From Rutidosis leptorrhynchoides (taxonomy: Eukaryota; Streptophyta; Magnoliopsida; Asterales; Asteraceae), in assembly GCF_046630445.1 (NCBI RefSeq), contig NC_092341.1:293884001-293948000 (forward strand): a DNA stretch of 64,000 nucleotides. The letters are read 5' to 3'. Of the stretch, positions 1 to 12,149 are shown piece after piece. Under the pieces are notes generated by a model. It was not told the origin of the DNA and did no database searches. It was given only the letters and a program-made list of their open reading frames with translations. How positions within the stretch are numbered: the stretch's first letter is position 1; each line of letters opens with the position of its first letter. The position numbers and the translations under genes were made by a program.

Positions 1-1
1 T

Positions 2-204
2 GAATCACATAATTCAAAGTATTCCGTTCATCCGGGTGTAACAAAGATGTATCTTGATTTAAAGAAATAGCATTGGTGGCCCGGCATGAAACGTGATGTT
101 GTTAAGTATGTTGAACAATGCGTCACGTGTTTGCATGTTAAGGCCGAACACCAAAAGCCGTATGGTATGTTACAATCGTTAGAAATTCCACAGTGGAAAT
201 GGGA
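2..204 (+). pseudogene. Integrase N-terminal zinc-finger part of element D
   Basis: Translating from base 2 gives the integrase HHCC zinc-finger region: His residues near the start, a WWPG block, then C-V-T-C followed by a conserved KAEHQKP stretch and a QWKW motif. This is the usual segment just before the DDE core in chromoviruses. A stop codon (TAG at 68-70) interrupts it. The frame stops making sense at 205 because element A begins there. The core resumes at 39110. The piece is a decayed fragment, not a functional gene. Confidence 0.85.
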
Positions 205-377
205 TGTGATGACCCGGGAATTTCCGACTAAATTTAAACTTAATCTTTATATGATTTCGATACGATAAGCAAAGTATGTAATGTTGAGTCTCGAAAACTT
301 TGGAACAGTTTACATGAATGCATTTGACCTTTGACTATTCCCAACGATTCACGAACAGTTGTGGGTAAATAAAAATG

Positions 378-382
<5 letters not shown>

Positions 383-440
<58 letters not shown>
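383..440. repeat. (TA)n microsatellite in the 5' LTR of A
   Basis: About 58 bp of alternating T and A. The matching position in the 3' LTR (about 27297-27309) has only a few units and an adjoining deletion, so the two copies have diverged by slippage or deletion. Confidence 0.9.
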
Positions 441-443
<3 letters not shown>

Positions 444-1498
444 TGTGTATATAATATTTTGAATTAATAAAATTTAATTTAATCATTTGAGTTAAAAATG
501 TAAAATAATAAAATAGAATCATTAGGTAATTATTAAAAGTAAATCTATATATATATAAATATATATGATTTCTAATATATATATCTTAGAAATATTAAAT
601 AATCAATAAAAGCTATTGTATGATATATGAGTAGTAAATATTACATAAGTAATAAATTGTAATATTAAATGTAACTACAAGATACAAATATAATGGTAAT
701 GACAAATTATATTATTACTACTTTCATCATTATTAATATCATTATTAGTAATATTAACAAAGGTTAAATAGTAAAATATTAATAAATTTAAGATTATGAT
801 AAATGCTTAAAATATAAATATTACTATAAGAATGATTAAAATTATTATTTAGTTGTTATTTAAATATTATTGGTTATTATGATTAAAACTATTATTATTA
901 TTAATGTTATTACTTTTATAATTATAAATACAATTATTATTAAATATCATTATTATTAGTATTATTCTTAAATATTGTTTTGATTACTATAAATAATATT
1001 ATTCTTATTAATATCTGAATTAACAAAAACCAATTATTCTGTATATATTTATATTATTATTATTAGCATTAGTATTTATTATTATTAAAGATATTATTAT
1101 GATTTATATTAATTATTAATATTAATTTGATAAAATCATAAATAAATTAAATCAGTTTCATATTTCCATCAGCTTTTGGATTTTTTTCTGCAATTGTTAT
1201 CTATCTTTATCACTCGTACAAATCAGATTCAATCTCTACAACAAGACCAAATTCTGTTATCCATCTTTTTCCTCTTTTAATTTTTTTTTATATAATTCTG
1301 TACGAGCAAATAAATCTCTGTCGACACCAATTGATTATAAGACAAATGAGTATGACCTATTATGCACACAATCTGTTAACTACTAACTTTCATCATCAAT
1401 TATAACTAAATTCAATTGGTGAATTTAGACAGAAAACCCAAACGACCCAGATAACACTCTGTTCTTGGTTCAATTTATCAAAAGCTCAAATTCTTGTT

Positions 1499-1559
1499 GT
1501 ATATAAATATTTAGTAATACAGTTCCGTTAGGAAGGAGCAAACTAAGATCTCTGTAAGT
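1499..1559 (+). promoter_or_regulatory. Predicted core promoter and leader splice donor of A LTR
   Basis: TATATAAATA at about 1499-1508 is the best TATA box in the LTR. A consensus splice donor GTAAGT follows at 1554-1559, about 50 bp downstream. The 3' LTR has the same arrangement near 28028-28090. A candidate acceptor, TTGCAG ending at 4636, lies beyond the primer site. Promoter and splicing are predictions only. Confidence 0.45.
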
Positions 1560-2327
1560 TTTCAAACTTCAAATCTTTCTATTAAATTCTAATTTTGAAG
1601 TCAAACGTTAATGTCAAAAAGTCAAAGAAATTATTTCTTCATGAAGTTCGAATTTGTTTTGATGATTTAAGTTCAAATGATGATCCAGAAAGTTTATAGG
1701 AATGTTTTACTACCTAATTCATATTATAAATTTTATTTGAAACGATTCAAAATTTGAAATTTGATTTTGAATTTATACTCAAGAAATATGAAAAAGCAAT
1801 TGCTCAAATTTGATTTCTAATTCAAAATGTATAAATGTGGTCTTGCTAGGAATCTTTTGTCTAAATTATCTGTAAAATAGCAGATTCCAATTCTTATTAT
1901 CCATTTCGAATTTACGAGTCAAAGATTTGGGATGAAAAAGTCAACCGGACATGTTAAGATTAAATTGGAATTATAGGTGTCGTTTTTGTTGAAATTGATA
2001 ATTCATAAAGTTTTTATGATTCATTTGCAAAACAATTTGTGTTGTAATCTTTAACTAAAACTGTCTCAAACTTGAAATTGGATGTGAAGTGTTCTTGAGT
2101 TTTCACGATACAGCAGACCTTTTAAATTTCATTTTGTTATCGTGTCTGTTACATGAGTGTATCCAATACAGATTAATTACAATTAAATTTCAAAACTGAA
2201 TCCAAGTCAATAATTAAATAATAGAGTGGAACGTCTGGTCAGTCGATTGAAAGGAAGAAGGAGGAATAGAAAACAGATAGGAAAACGGGTTATAATTATT
2301 TGGAAGTGATGTTAATCAGAAAAACAC

Positions 2328-2400
2328 ATAGCAGCGTAATGGTAAAGGATTAGTTCGGGTATGCGAGAGGTCGGGGGTTCGAGCCCGGGGGACGGCAGTT
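2328..2400 (+). other. tRNA-derived SINE head fossilised in the LTR of A
   Basis: The sequence has a Pol III A-box-like stretch (GCAGCGTAATGG, 2331-2342) and a B-box-like GGTTCGAGCC (2376-2385) about 35 bp later, the spacing of plant SINEs. A TTA array follows it at once. Both LTRs of A carry it, so it was captured before A last transposed. It cannot fold as a whole tRNA, so it is not a tRNA gene. In the 3' LTR, element B is inserted between the two boxes. Confidence 0.6.
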
Positions 2401-2444
2401 TATTTTTGAGAGCTTATTTTTTTAAAAGGTAGCCATTTTATTGC

Positions 2445-2655
<211 letters not shown>

Positions 2656-4314
2656 ATTATTAATATTATTGTTATTGCCATTATAAATTATTACTACCAT
2701 TGTTATTATTAAAAATTGTTATTATGACTAATATTATTTAGTATAAGTACTATGATTATCATCACAAATACGAATAATATTATTATTATGATTACTAATC
2801 AATCATTTTAGTACTATGATTATTATGATTATATTAAGGATTACTATTAGTATTGTTGATATAAGAATAATACAAGTTATTAGTATATTAGTATTAACAT
2901 CATTTTTGTAATTATTAGTATTACTATTATTATTAACATAAGTATCATTTTTAACAATATCATTATTATCATTATTATTATCAATATTAATAAAGTTATT
3001 ATTATTAGTAAATTATTATTTTCGATACTATCATTATATTCTTTTCAGATAAATATTTTTTTATCTAAAATATACTTATACTGTAAAAATATTAATAGTT
3101 TATATACCTATATATCAAACATATTAACACTATGTATATAAATACTTATATATAACAAACTAATGATATTTTTTTTAATATAATACTAATCATATATGTA
3201 TAGATATTAAAATAACTAAAAATATAGATACTAATCATTTTATGTATTTATACAACATAAAAACATATAACATATAATTTAAAATATAATATAAGTATTT
3301 GTTTTAATGGAGTTTATTATAAATTCTATATAACTAAAAATATAAAAGTTAATACATTCTAATAAAAGAAATCATGTAATTCCATTATGTGTATTAACAA
3401 ATATACAAATGATATAGGTTCGTGAATCCGAGGCCAACCCTGCATTGTTCAGTTGTTCAATGTCGTCATATGTATTTTTTTACTACAAAATACAGTATTG
3501 TGAGTTTCATTACTCCCTTTTTAAATGCTTTTGCAATATATATTTTTGGGACTGAGAATACATGCGCTGCTTTTATAAATGTTTTACGAAATAGACACAA
3601 GTAATCGAAACTACATTATATGGTTGAATGATCGAAGCTGAATATGCCCCTTTTAGCTTGGTAGCCTAAGAATTAGGGAACATCACTAATTTTGAGAATT
3701 AGTGCACGCCTAATTGATGCGAATCCTAAAGATAGATCTATTGGGCCTAACGAACTCCATTCAAAGTACCGGATGCTTTAGTACTTCGATGTTGTTTTAT
3801 ATCATGTCCGAAGGATTTCCCGGAATGATAGGGGATATTCTTATATGCATCTTGTTAATGTCGGTTACCAGGTGTTCAATCCATATGAATGATATTTTTG
3901 TCTCTATGCATGGGACGTATATTTATGAGAACTGAAAATGAAAATCTTGTGGTCTATTAAAATGATGGAAATGATTATTTATGATAAACTAATGAACTCA
4001 CCAACATTTTGGTTGACACTTGAAAGCATGTTTATTCTCAGGTACGAAAGAAATCATCCGCTGTGGATTTGCTCATTTTAGAGATATTACTTGGAGTCAT
4101 TCATGAAATATTTCAAAAGACGTTGCATTTGAGTCGTCGAGTTCATCAAGATTATTACTAAGTCAATTATAGTTGGATATATTATAAAATGGTATGCATG
4201 CCGTCAACTTTCGATGTAATGAAAGTTTGTCTTTTAAAAACGAATACAATGTTTGTAAAATTGTATCATATCGAGGTGAAGTACCTCGGATGGATTAGGA
4301 CGGGTTGCTTCAGT

Positions 4315-4326
4315 TGATATCAGAGC
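4315..4326 (+). other. Primer-binding site of element A (tRNA-iMet type)
   Basis: TGATATCAGAGC begins two bases after the LTR end. It differs at one position from the common plant site TGGTATCAGAGC, which pairs with initiator tRNA-Met. It marks the start of minus-strand DNA synthesis. Confidence 0.85.
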
Positions 4327-4744
4327 TGTGGTCTTAGAGAACCAGGTCTGCATTAGTGTGTCTAACTGATAAGTCGATAGGATGCATTAGTGAGTCTGGA
4401 CTTCGACCATTTCTGCATGTCAAAAGTTTTGCTTATAATTTCGTGTCAAAAATTATTTGCTTATCATCCTTAAAGTCTAGACACATCTTACTGCCTCTAT
4501 TGCGTAGACAGTGTATAGATAAATTCATATCTTAGCGTATCTGTTATTGTTACCTTTGCCCGATAGCTTCCGTAGATTCCTCCGTAACTTATGGGATTTT
4601 AGTAGTATATATGCATATGTAAATTATGTATTGCAGGTTACTAATCTATATCCTATAATCTAATTCTTATCAAAAATCCTTCATCTGATCGTACGAGACA
4701 AATCCCTCAACCAGTTCGAATTTCTCGGATTCCGAGAGCTATTC
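4327..4744 (+). other. Leader of element A, no gene seen
   Basis: This stretch between the primer site and solo LTR F has no usable ORF. It shares only its first bases (GAGAACCAGG near 4339) with the leaders of B and C. A pyrimidine-rich run ending in TTGCAG at 4636 could be a splice acceptor. Confidence 0.5.
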
Positions 4745-6361
4745 TGTAACGCCCCGTACAAAATCATCGTGTACGGTACATCAACAACAGGATCATTACA
4801 AGGTCAAACACTATATGCTGTTTGAAAACCAGTTTTGCATTCATGAACAGATAACGTTTTACAAAAGATGAATAGGAAACATTAACATGAGTACATGATA
4901 CTAAGGTCATTACAAAGCTATTGTTTTGAAAATAACATAAGTTGGGAATGCAAAGTAAAAGTTTCATGCTTGAGACATCTCTAAGTAATGCAGCGGAAGT
5001 CTAACACAGCAAGTCTGTAACAGCAAGTCTATACACCGAGACTAGAATAGCAAGGCTAACAGCAGAAGCAACAACGTCTAAACACCTGAGAAATACATGC
5101 TTAAAAAGTCAACACGAAAGTTGGTGAGCTATAGTTTGTTTGTATTCAGTAATGTAATGTAGGCCACGAGATTTCAGTGCTTCAAACAAGCGTTTCAAAT
5201 CAGTAATTCAAATCAGTAATTCAAGTCAGTATGATAAAGTATATTTATAACCGTGGGCACTCGGTAACTAACTTAACGTTTATACCCCCTGAAAGTACAC
5301 TTGGCAAGTGCGTATGTCTACGAAGTATTAAACACTCGTTAAATGCTAGCGCGACTAGCCCGAGTGGGGATGTCAAACACTATAGATCCATATCTAAGAT
5401 TCGCGTTCATGGTTCAAAAACCAATGATTAAACGTTACCGAGCTAAAGGGAATGTTTATGCCGTTGTATAACCCACACATATATAAGTTTAAGTACTCGT
5501 GCCTAGTATGTAAAACATAAAATCCGCATGTATTCTCAGTTCCCAAAATAAGTTAAAGTAAAAAGGGAATGCTATAACTCACAGTGATAAAAGCGGTAAA
5601 GTCGGTAATGAAAGTACGCAAGTAGTAAGTCGGTCCGAAAGGTCGTCAACAAGCAATACTAGAAAGGGAAGAAAGAAAGAACAAGTGTGTGTGAAAACCA
5701 AATGAGCAAGTGATTTGAATGAGAGGTAAATGGCTAGTATTTATAAGCAGGGAATTTGACAAGGATTGATGACATGGACAAGGGCTAGTATTTATAAGCA
5801 AGGAATTTGACAATGATTGATGACATGGACAAGGGCTAGTATTTATAAGGAAGGAATTTGACAATGATTGATGACATGGACAAGGGCTAGTATTTATAAG
5901 TAAGGAATTTGACAAGGATTGATGACATGGACAAGGGCTAATTAATTGGGTCACTAGCAAGAGTAGGGTGGGCTTGAGCCCAACAAGGTAGAAAGTCCAA
6001 CAAGACTAACTATTGTGCATAATTAAATTACTACGCGTAATTAAGCATCCAAAAACCCAGGTAATTATTATTATAAAATAATAATTAATATTTCGCAGTC
6101 ATAATATTCCGATTATGACAAAAGTTAAACGTGCGCGCAAGTTCGCGGTTTATTCGAAACATCAAATAACACTAACGGTTATAAAGGCTTCCAATGATCA
6201 AGTTATGTATCCTACGTACTCTAAGGCACGTTTTAACATATAAATGGAAGTAAACCACGTAAATCAAGTTTCCAGAGTATAAAGTAACACAGTACGCACA
6301 AATACGCAGTTTTGCAAAAACACAAGGTACAAAAGCAAGTCAAAAAAGCCGGGTCGTTACA
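4745..6361 (-). mobile_element. Solo LTR F (Ty3/gypsy-like)
   Basis: A 1617-bp block starts TGTAACG and ends CGTTACA, flanked on both sides by the 5-bp TSD TATTC (4740-4744 and 6362-6366). No primer site, polypurine tract or internal domain is present, so this is a single LTR left after LTR-LTR recombination. The terminus read on the minus strand, TGTAACGACCC, resembles LTR starts of the chromovirus group, hence the minus-strand call. It lies between A's leader and its gag remnant. Confidence 0.9.
5735..5945. repeat. 51-bp tandem repeat inside solo LTR F
   Basis: About four units of 51 bp, each containing GGCTAGTATTTATAAG and GATTGATGACATGGACAAG. The units differ at only a few positions. The repeat accounts for the periodic 17-residue pattern in a spurious minus-strand ORF (5646-5960). 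Each unit carries a TATTTATA element. Confidence 0.92.
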
Positions 6362-6394
6362 TATTCTGATATGAAATTTCACCTAAGCTTCGAA

Positions 6395-6830
6395 AGCAGT
6401 GTCACTAGAATGAATCAACCAATCATCCATCCCCAATTCATCTGATGGGTTCGTAGTCTACTTAATCATTAGAGACAAGAAGAAGCGATCCCTTTCATCC
6501 ACCATATTTTCCTCTGGGCGATGAACCTGAAGCACTTACCGGCGAACCAGTCCGAAACACCATTTTCACCCTCATTTCCCGAATATCTCACCATGATTAT
6601 ATTCTATCTAAAATTCTAAACCTTATTCATCCGCTCGTTCCGATCGACAATCAACCCAGAATAATGGAAGAAGTCAACGAACTTTGCTCCCGAATTGTAG
6701 CCTTGAAAAATATGGTGCAAAACATACCAGCTTTAGCAACATCACCGGCACCAACAGAACCATCAGTAACAACAACCGTACCATCAATAACACACACCTC
6801 AACATCTCATTCTGTACATCGATTATAATC
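6395..6830 (+). pseudogene. Degraded copy of the short gag-like ORF in element A
   Basis: The 6530-6790 region translates to a protein clearly related to the gag-like ORFs of B and C: an EPEALTGEPVRNTIF block, then a HDYILSKIL-type block, then EEVNEL followed by a leucine-rich heptad. Upstream, homology continues in other frames (the WGWVRSRLNQWRQEE block of C is recognisable as frameshifted DNA near 6440-6490). Frameshifts, and the loss of the N-terminal start seen in B and C, make it non-functional. It lies immediately left of the Athila insertion. Confidence 0.65.
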
Positions 6831-7446
6831 ATCAATCTACGTGTCGTTCTACATTATTTATCTTCGTTCGACATGATGGTTATGTAACCTCTAATGTTTT
6901 AGAGATTATGTACTCTAGTTCTAAACGTAAACCAAATGAGTTTAATATCATATTAACTCATTAAATCCATGATTACATCTGATAATGCCAAAAACGAACA
7001 TATATTTCATAGCATTATTCCTCAAGAAAGACAAGCTTTTAGTTGCAATTGTTCTATTTACAAGTGATATTCGTTTAAATAAAAAAAGATGAAGACAAAA
7101 GACAGATTCGACGAATTGAAGACGCAAACGACCAAAAAGCTCAAAAGTACAAAATACAATCAAAGAGGTTCCAATTATTGATAAGAAACGTCTCGAAATT
7201 ACAAGAGTACAAGATTCAAAACGCAAAGTACAAGATATTAAATTATACGCAAGGATGTTCGAAAATCGGGAACCGGGACATGAGTCAACTCTCAACGCTC
7301 GACACAACGGACTAAAAATTACAAGTCAACTATGCACATAAATATAATATAATATTTAAATAATTCTTATAATTATTTAATATATTATATTATTTATAAA
7401 ACCGTCGGCAGAAGAAAACAACCAAAAATGAGCCTCCCCAGCTGGC

Positions 7447-7492
7447 CATGCAATCACATGGCCTGGAAGGCATAAATCCATGCGATCGCATG
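7447..7492. repeat. Palindrome pair 1 (5' LTR, upstream of TATA)
   Basis: Degenerate CATGCAATCACATG at 7447-7460 and intact CATGCGATCGCATG at 7479-7492, start-to-start 32 bp. It is the same pair found at 9270, 17496 and 22577. Confidence 0.9.
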
Positions 7493-7516
7493 AGCCCCAG
7501 TTCCAGCCCACATGCC

Positions 7517-7525
7517 TATAAAAAT
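7517..7525 (+). promoter_or_regulatory. TATA box of the Athila LTR
   Basis: TATAAAAAT lies 24 bp after the palindrome pair and is followed by a CT-rich initiator-like stretch. The 3' LTR has the same box at 22647-22655. It is the likely start of the genomic transcript, which places the palindromes in U3. Confidence 0.6.
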
Positions 7526-8920
7526 CGAGTTTTGGTGCACCAAAAATCATAATCTATCTTTCTCTTCTCTCATATATACGTAAAATATATATATATAATT
7601 TATATTTTAATTTTAATTTTAATTATAATTCTAATAATAAGGGTATGTTAGCGAATATTGTAAGGGTGTAAGTCGAAATTCTGTCCGTGTAACGCTACGC
7701 TATTTTTAATCATTGTAAGTTATGTTCAACCTTTTTACATTAATGTCTCGTAGCTAAGTTATTATTATACTTATTTAATCCGAAGTAATCATGATGTTGG
7801 GCTAATTACTAAAATTGGGTAATTGGGCTTTGTACCATAATTGGGGTTTGGACAAAAGAACGACACTTGTGGAAATTAGACTATGGGCTATTAATGGGCT
7901 TTATATTTGTTTAACTAAATGATAGTTTGTTAATGTTAATATAAAGATTTACAATTGGACATCCCTATAAATTACCATATACACTCAATCGGACACGATG
8001 GGCGGGGTATTTATATGTACGAATAATCGTTCATTTAACCGGACACGGGAATGGATTAATAGCCACTAGAATAATTAAAACAGGGGTGAAATTATGTACA
8101 AGGACACTTGGTATAATTGATAACAAAATATTAAAACCTTGGGTTACACTCAGTCGACATCCTGGTGTAATTATTAAACAAAGTATTAAAATCTTGTTAC
8201 AGTTTAAGTCCCCAATTAGTTGAAATATTTAACTTCGGGTATAAGGATAATTTGACGAGGACACTCGCACTTTATATTTATGACTGATGGACTGTTATGG
8301 ACAAAAACCAGACGGACATATTAAATAATCCAGGACAAAGGACAATTAACCCATGGGCATAAAACTAAAATCAACACGTCAAACATCATGATTACGGAAG
8401 TTTAAATAAGCATAATTCTTTTATTTCATATTTAATTTCCTTTATTTTATATTTAATTGCACTTCTAATTATCGCATTTTTATTGTTATTGTATTGTATT
8501 GCACTTTTATTATTCGCAATTTCATTATCGTTATTTACTTTATGCTTTAATTAAAGTCTTGTATTTATTTGGTTTTAACTGCGACTAAAGTTTTAAAATC
8601 GACAAACCGGTCATTAAACGGTAAAAAAACCCCCCTTTATAATAATAATATTACTTATATATATATTTGTATTTTTATAAAAGTAAACTAATATAGCGTT
8701 GAGCTTTGTTTAAAAAGATTCCCTGTGGAACGAACCGGACTTACTAAAAACTACACTACTGTACGATTAGGTACACTGCCTATAAGTGTTGTAGCAAGGT
8801 TTAAGTATATCCATTCTATAAATAAATAAATATCTTGTGTAAAATTGTATCGTATTTAATAGTATTTTCTGTAAAAATATAAGCTATTTTATACCACTCC
8901 GCTACCACATCAAGTATTTT

Positions 8921-8938
8921 TGGCGCCGCTGCCGGGGA
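8921..8938 (+). other. Primer-binding site of the Athila element (tRNA-Asp type)
   Basis: TGGCGCCGCTGCCGGGGA lies 8 bases after the LTR end. It matches the tRNA-Asp-complementary site known for Athila and related elements with one or two differences. Confidence 0.85.
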
Positions 8939-10328
8939 GACTCTTAAACGCCGGAAGCGCAACGCTAATATAAAAAAAAAAAAAAATATTTTTAGTTTAC
9001 TTTTATTAAAATTCGTTTTTATAAAAATACGTTTTAAATATTCGAAAATATAAAAAGAAAAACAAAAATATAAATATTTTTTCTTAGAGTTTGGTAAATA
9101 TTTAAGTTTTATAAAGTTTATTTATTTCTATTTTTTTTAGTTTGTAAAAATATAAGTTTTAATTAATTAATAAATATATTTTATATTTTACAGCAAAAAC
9201 AGAAAAAAAAAATTAATTAATTCGGCCCGAACACTGTAGCAGCCCAGCTCTTGGCCCGAAACCCTAGCCCATGCGATCGCATGGCTGGGCAACTGAGGAC
9301 TCATGCGATCGCATGAGCCCATCTGACACGCCAGACTGCAACTGCATTAATTACGAATAATAATAATAATTATTATATTTAAACCCTAATTAGGGTTATA
9401 TATAATATATAATAATTTAGTTTTTATTATTAATTTGTATTTTTAGTTTAATTAGTTTATTTAAATTACAAAATTAATAGTTTAATAAAATAAATAATAT
9501 AAAAATAATATTTTTATAAAAATTGTACTTTTTACAACTTTTTATATATTTTTATATTTTTTTTTCTTTTTAATCGTTTTAGCGTAATATTTGTATTTTT
9601 CGCTCATATTTAGTTTTAATTCATAGTCTTTGCCATAGTTATTTTTACTTCTAGATTTTTAGGCTTTGCCGTAGAATTCCTTAAGTGCTTTTTATGTAGA
9701 CTAAGATTTAGGTACTTTAGAATTTTGTGACGCCTTTTTAAGTTTTAGTTTCTTTTTAAGTTATTTCCATTTGGGATATAGTTTTTCCTGTAAGCTTTAA
9801 TATTTTTAGACGACTTTTACCTATGTATCAATTATCATTCCAATTAGTAATCTCAATTTGCCATTATAATTTTAAGTTAGTTGTAGTAATAAGGTTAGGT
9901 TAGTCAAGTATTTTTAAGTTTTATAAGTTTCTTTTATTTTTCCGTCGCCTTTTATCTTTCTTTCTTATTTTTCTTTTTCGATCTTTTTCCGACGAACTCT
10001 TTTTCTTTCTTATTTCTCGCTATTCTAGTTTTAGGACATAGATTTTTATTCTACTTCTTATCTAAATTTCTTAAAATTACGAAAATTTATTTTGAGTGGT
10101 TAAATTGATAGACATCAAAATTTTCTAGTTCGTAGTAATAGTTGGATTTGTACGTGGACCGAGTTATTGGAGCCAAACAGTCCTCAATTATATTGAGACC
10201 AAACGAATCCTGCCCCTCTACTGCATCTTTTGGCTATTCGAAACGTGGGCAAAATCAGAAAAGTCTATTGGTTGGATAACTTATTATAATTTTTCTTTCC
10301 TTTTTAAAACTAATAGGATATTCAGTGA
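8939..10328 (+). other. Long untranslated leader of the Athila element
   Basis: About 1.4 kb without a coding frame, AT-rich with many T runs. It contains an AACACTGTAGC motif (about 9232) followed by palindrome pair 2. A similar combination recurs upstream of the third ORF (about 17475). Gag begins at 10329. Confidence 0.7.
9270..9315. repeat. Palindrome pair 2 (gag leader)
   Basis: CATGCGATCGCATG at 9270-9283 and 9302-9315, start-to-start 32 bp. The flanks extend the dyads to CC...GG and CTC...GAG. Confidence 0.95.
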
Positions 10329-11840
10329 ATGCACCGAGCAAGACGTTCACCACCTTTTGTACGTTCACCACCTGTAACTAGATCAAGACATTTAGCAAAT
10401 ATAACCGCCGTTGATTTTTCTTTAGAATCGTCATCCAGTCGACCAAGTACTTCAGTTCAAATTTCCGATAATCCATTTTTTGAACCCGACCTCACAATTG
10501 AGAATCCGGAGAATATTCATGAACGGTTCGTAGATCCTGAACCATTAAACTTTCCTCCGGAACCACCAATCATTCAAACAGAGATTGTTGAGGAACGAAC
10601 CATTAAATCAGAATCCTCTAGTGATTCCGATTCAACAAATTCAATTATGGAGAATCTGGAACCTTTAAGTATGGAAGACCGAATGAGAGCTAAACGCACT
10701 GGCCAAGGTCACGCAATTACTCATCCAGACATTAATGCGCCAGATTATGAAATCAAAGGACAAATTCTACACATGGTGACTAATCAATGCCAATTTAGTG
10801 GTGCACCGAAGGAAGATCCAAATGAACATCTACGTACCTTTAATAGGATCTGCACACTATTTAAAATCCGAGAAGTGGAGGATGAACAGATATATTTCAT
10901 GTTATTTCCCTGGACTTTAAAGGGAGAAGCCAAAGATTGGTTGGAATCGTTACCTGAAGGGGCGATTGATACATGGGATGTTTTAGTTGACAAATTTCTT
11001 AAACAATTCTTTCCTGCATCTAAAGCCGTAAGACTTCAAGCAGAAATTGTTACGTTCACACAGAAACCAAATGAAACTCTATATGAGGCGTGGACAAGAT
11101 ATGGAAAGTTATTAAGAGGATGTCCGCAACATGGTTTAGACACCTGTCAAATAGTACAAATATTCTACCAAGGATGCGACATCACTACAAGGAAAGACAT
11201 AGATATAGCAGCTGGTGGTTCTATTATGAAGAAAACCGAAACTGATGCTTACAAAATTATTGATAACACTGCTTCCCACTCACATGAGTGGCACCAAGAA
11301 AAAGATATCATTAGATCATCTAAAGCAGCTAGAGCCGATTCTAGCCATGACTTAGATTCCATTTCCGCAAAGATAGATGCTGTGGAGAGACGAATGGAAA
11401 AGATGACTAAAGATATTCACTCAATACGAATTAGTTGTGAGCAGTGTGGAGGACCACATTTGACAAAAGATTGTCTCAGTATTGAATTAACAATGGAACA
11501 AAGAGAGAATATTTCATACATAAACCAAAGGCCTGGAAATAATTATCAGAATAATTATCAACCGCCAAGACCGATTTACAATCAAAACCAGAATTATAAC
11601 CGAAATATTCCATACAACAACCAACAAGGTCCTAGCAATCAACAAGTATCCAATAATAATTACAATCAGCAAAGACAGAATTTTCAAAACAAACCACCAC
11701 AACAAACCGATGATAAAAAGCCGAATTTAGAAGATATGATGACGAAGCTAGTTGAAACTCAAACGCAGTTTTTCACCTCTCAGAAACAAACCAATGAACA
11801 AAATGCTCAAGCATTCAGAAATCAACAAGCTTCTATTTAA
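10329..11840 (+). CDS. gag: Athila gag polyprotein (ends at an in-frame nonsense codon)
   Basis: The 503-residue product forms the capsid and nucleocapsid that package element RNA in cytoplasmic particles. Residues about 135-330 form the Retrotrans_gag domain, including a WLESLP block and a DKFLKQFFP block. A CCHC zinc knuckle (C-x2-C-x4-H-x4-C) lies near residues 369-382, followed by an Asn/Gln-rich tail. The first ATG after the leader is used. The TAA at 11838-11840 is probably a mutated CAA: the frame stays open for 103 codons beyond it and runs into pol without a shift, so gag and pol were one polyprotein. Recognition of the family is firm. The reason for the stop is inference. Confidence 0.93.
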   Translation: MHRARRSPPFVRSPPVTRSRHLANITAVDFSLESSSSRPSTSVQISDNPFFEPDLTIENPENIHERFVDPEPLNFPPEPPIIQTEIVEERTIKSESSSDSDSTNSIMENLEPLSMEDRMRAKRTGQGHAITHPDINAPDYEIKGQILHMVTNQCQFSGAPKEDPNEHLRTFNRICTLFKIREVEDEQIYFMLFPWTLKGEAKDWLESLPEGAIDTWDVLVDKFLKQFFPASKAVRLQAEIVTFTQKPNETLYEAWTRYGKLLRGCPQHGLDTCQIVQIFYQGCDITTRKDIDIAAGGSIMKKTETDAYKIIDNTASHSHEWHQEKDIIRSSKAARADSSHDLDSISAKIDAVERRMEKMTKDIHSIRISCEQCGGPHLTKDCLSIELTMEQRENISYINQRPGNNYQNNYQPPRPIYNQNQNYNRNIPYNNQQGPSNQQVSNNNYNQQRQNFQNKPPQQTDDKKPNLEDMMTKLVETQTQFFTSQKQTNEQNAQAFRNQQASI

Positions 11841-12149
11841 AATCTGGAACAAGAAGTAAGTAACCTAGCAAGGTTAATAGGTGAAAGAAAACCGGGAAGT
11901 CTACCTAGTGATACAAATGCTAACCCCCGGAATGAAACAGCTAAAGCCATTACCACAAGAAGTGGTACAACACTTAAACCACCTGAAATACCTGTAACTT
12001 CTGATGAAGCTATTCCTACTCCACAAGAACCACAACCTGATCAAGATAAGGAAAAAGAACCGGTAGTTGAAAAGGTTAATGAAGATAACACAGTTAAGGA
12101 TAAACCTTATGTTAAACCATACCAACCACCACTTCCTTACCCGAGTAAA

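Larger units (their letters stand above)
6980..8912 (+). repeat. 5' LTR of the Athila element
   Basis: 1933 bp, starting TGATAATGCC and ending CTACCACATCA, nearly identical to 22110-24097. It contains a pair of palindromes (7447-7492) just upstream of a TATA box (7517-7525). One palindrome reads CATGCAATCACATG here but is intact in the 3' LTR; the two differences fit C-to-T changes on the opposite strand at methylatable CpG sites. A 119-residue minus-strand ORF in the LTR is a chance frame, repeated in the other LTR. Confidence 0.95.

Noticed and set aside
2330..2390. A tRNA gene
   Set aside because: Only the Pol III boxes are present; no acceptor stem or anticodon arm can be drawn, so it is a SINE-type relic.
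5735..5945. A CRISPR-like array
   Set aside because: The units are adjacent tandem copies without unique spacers, in a plant LTR.
5646..5960. A protein with 17-residue repeats
   Set aside because: It is the translation of a 51-bp DNA minisatellite in a solo LTR.
6948..7307. A 119-residue minus-strand protein repeated at 22093-22437
   Set aside because: It lies in both Athila LTRs, antisense to the element, with no domain; it recurs only because the LTRs are copies.
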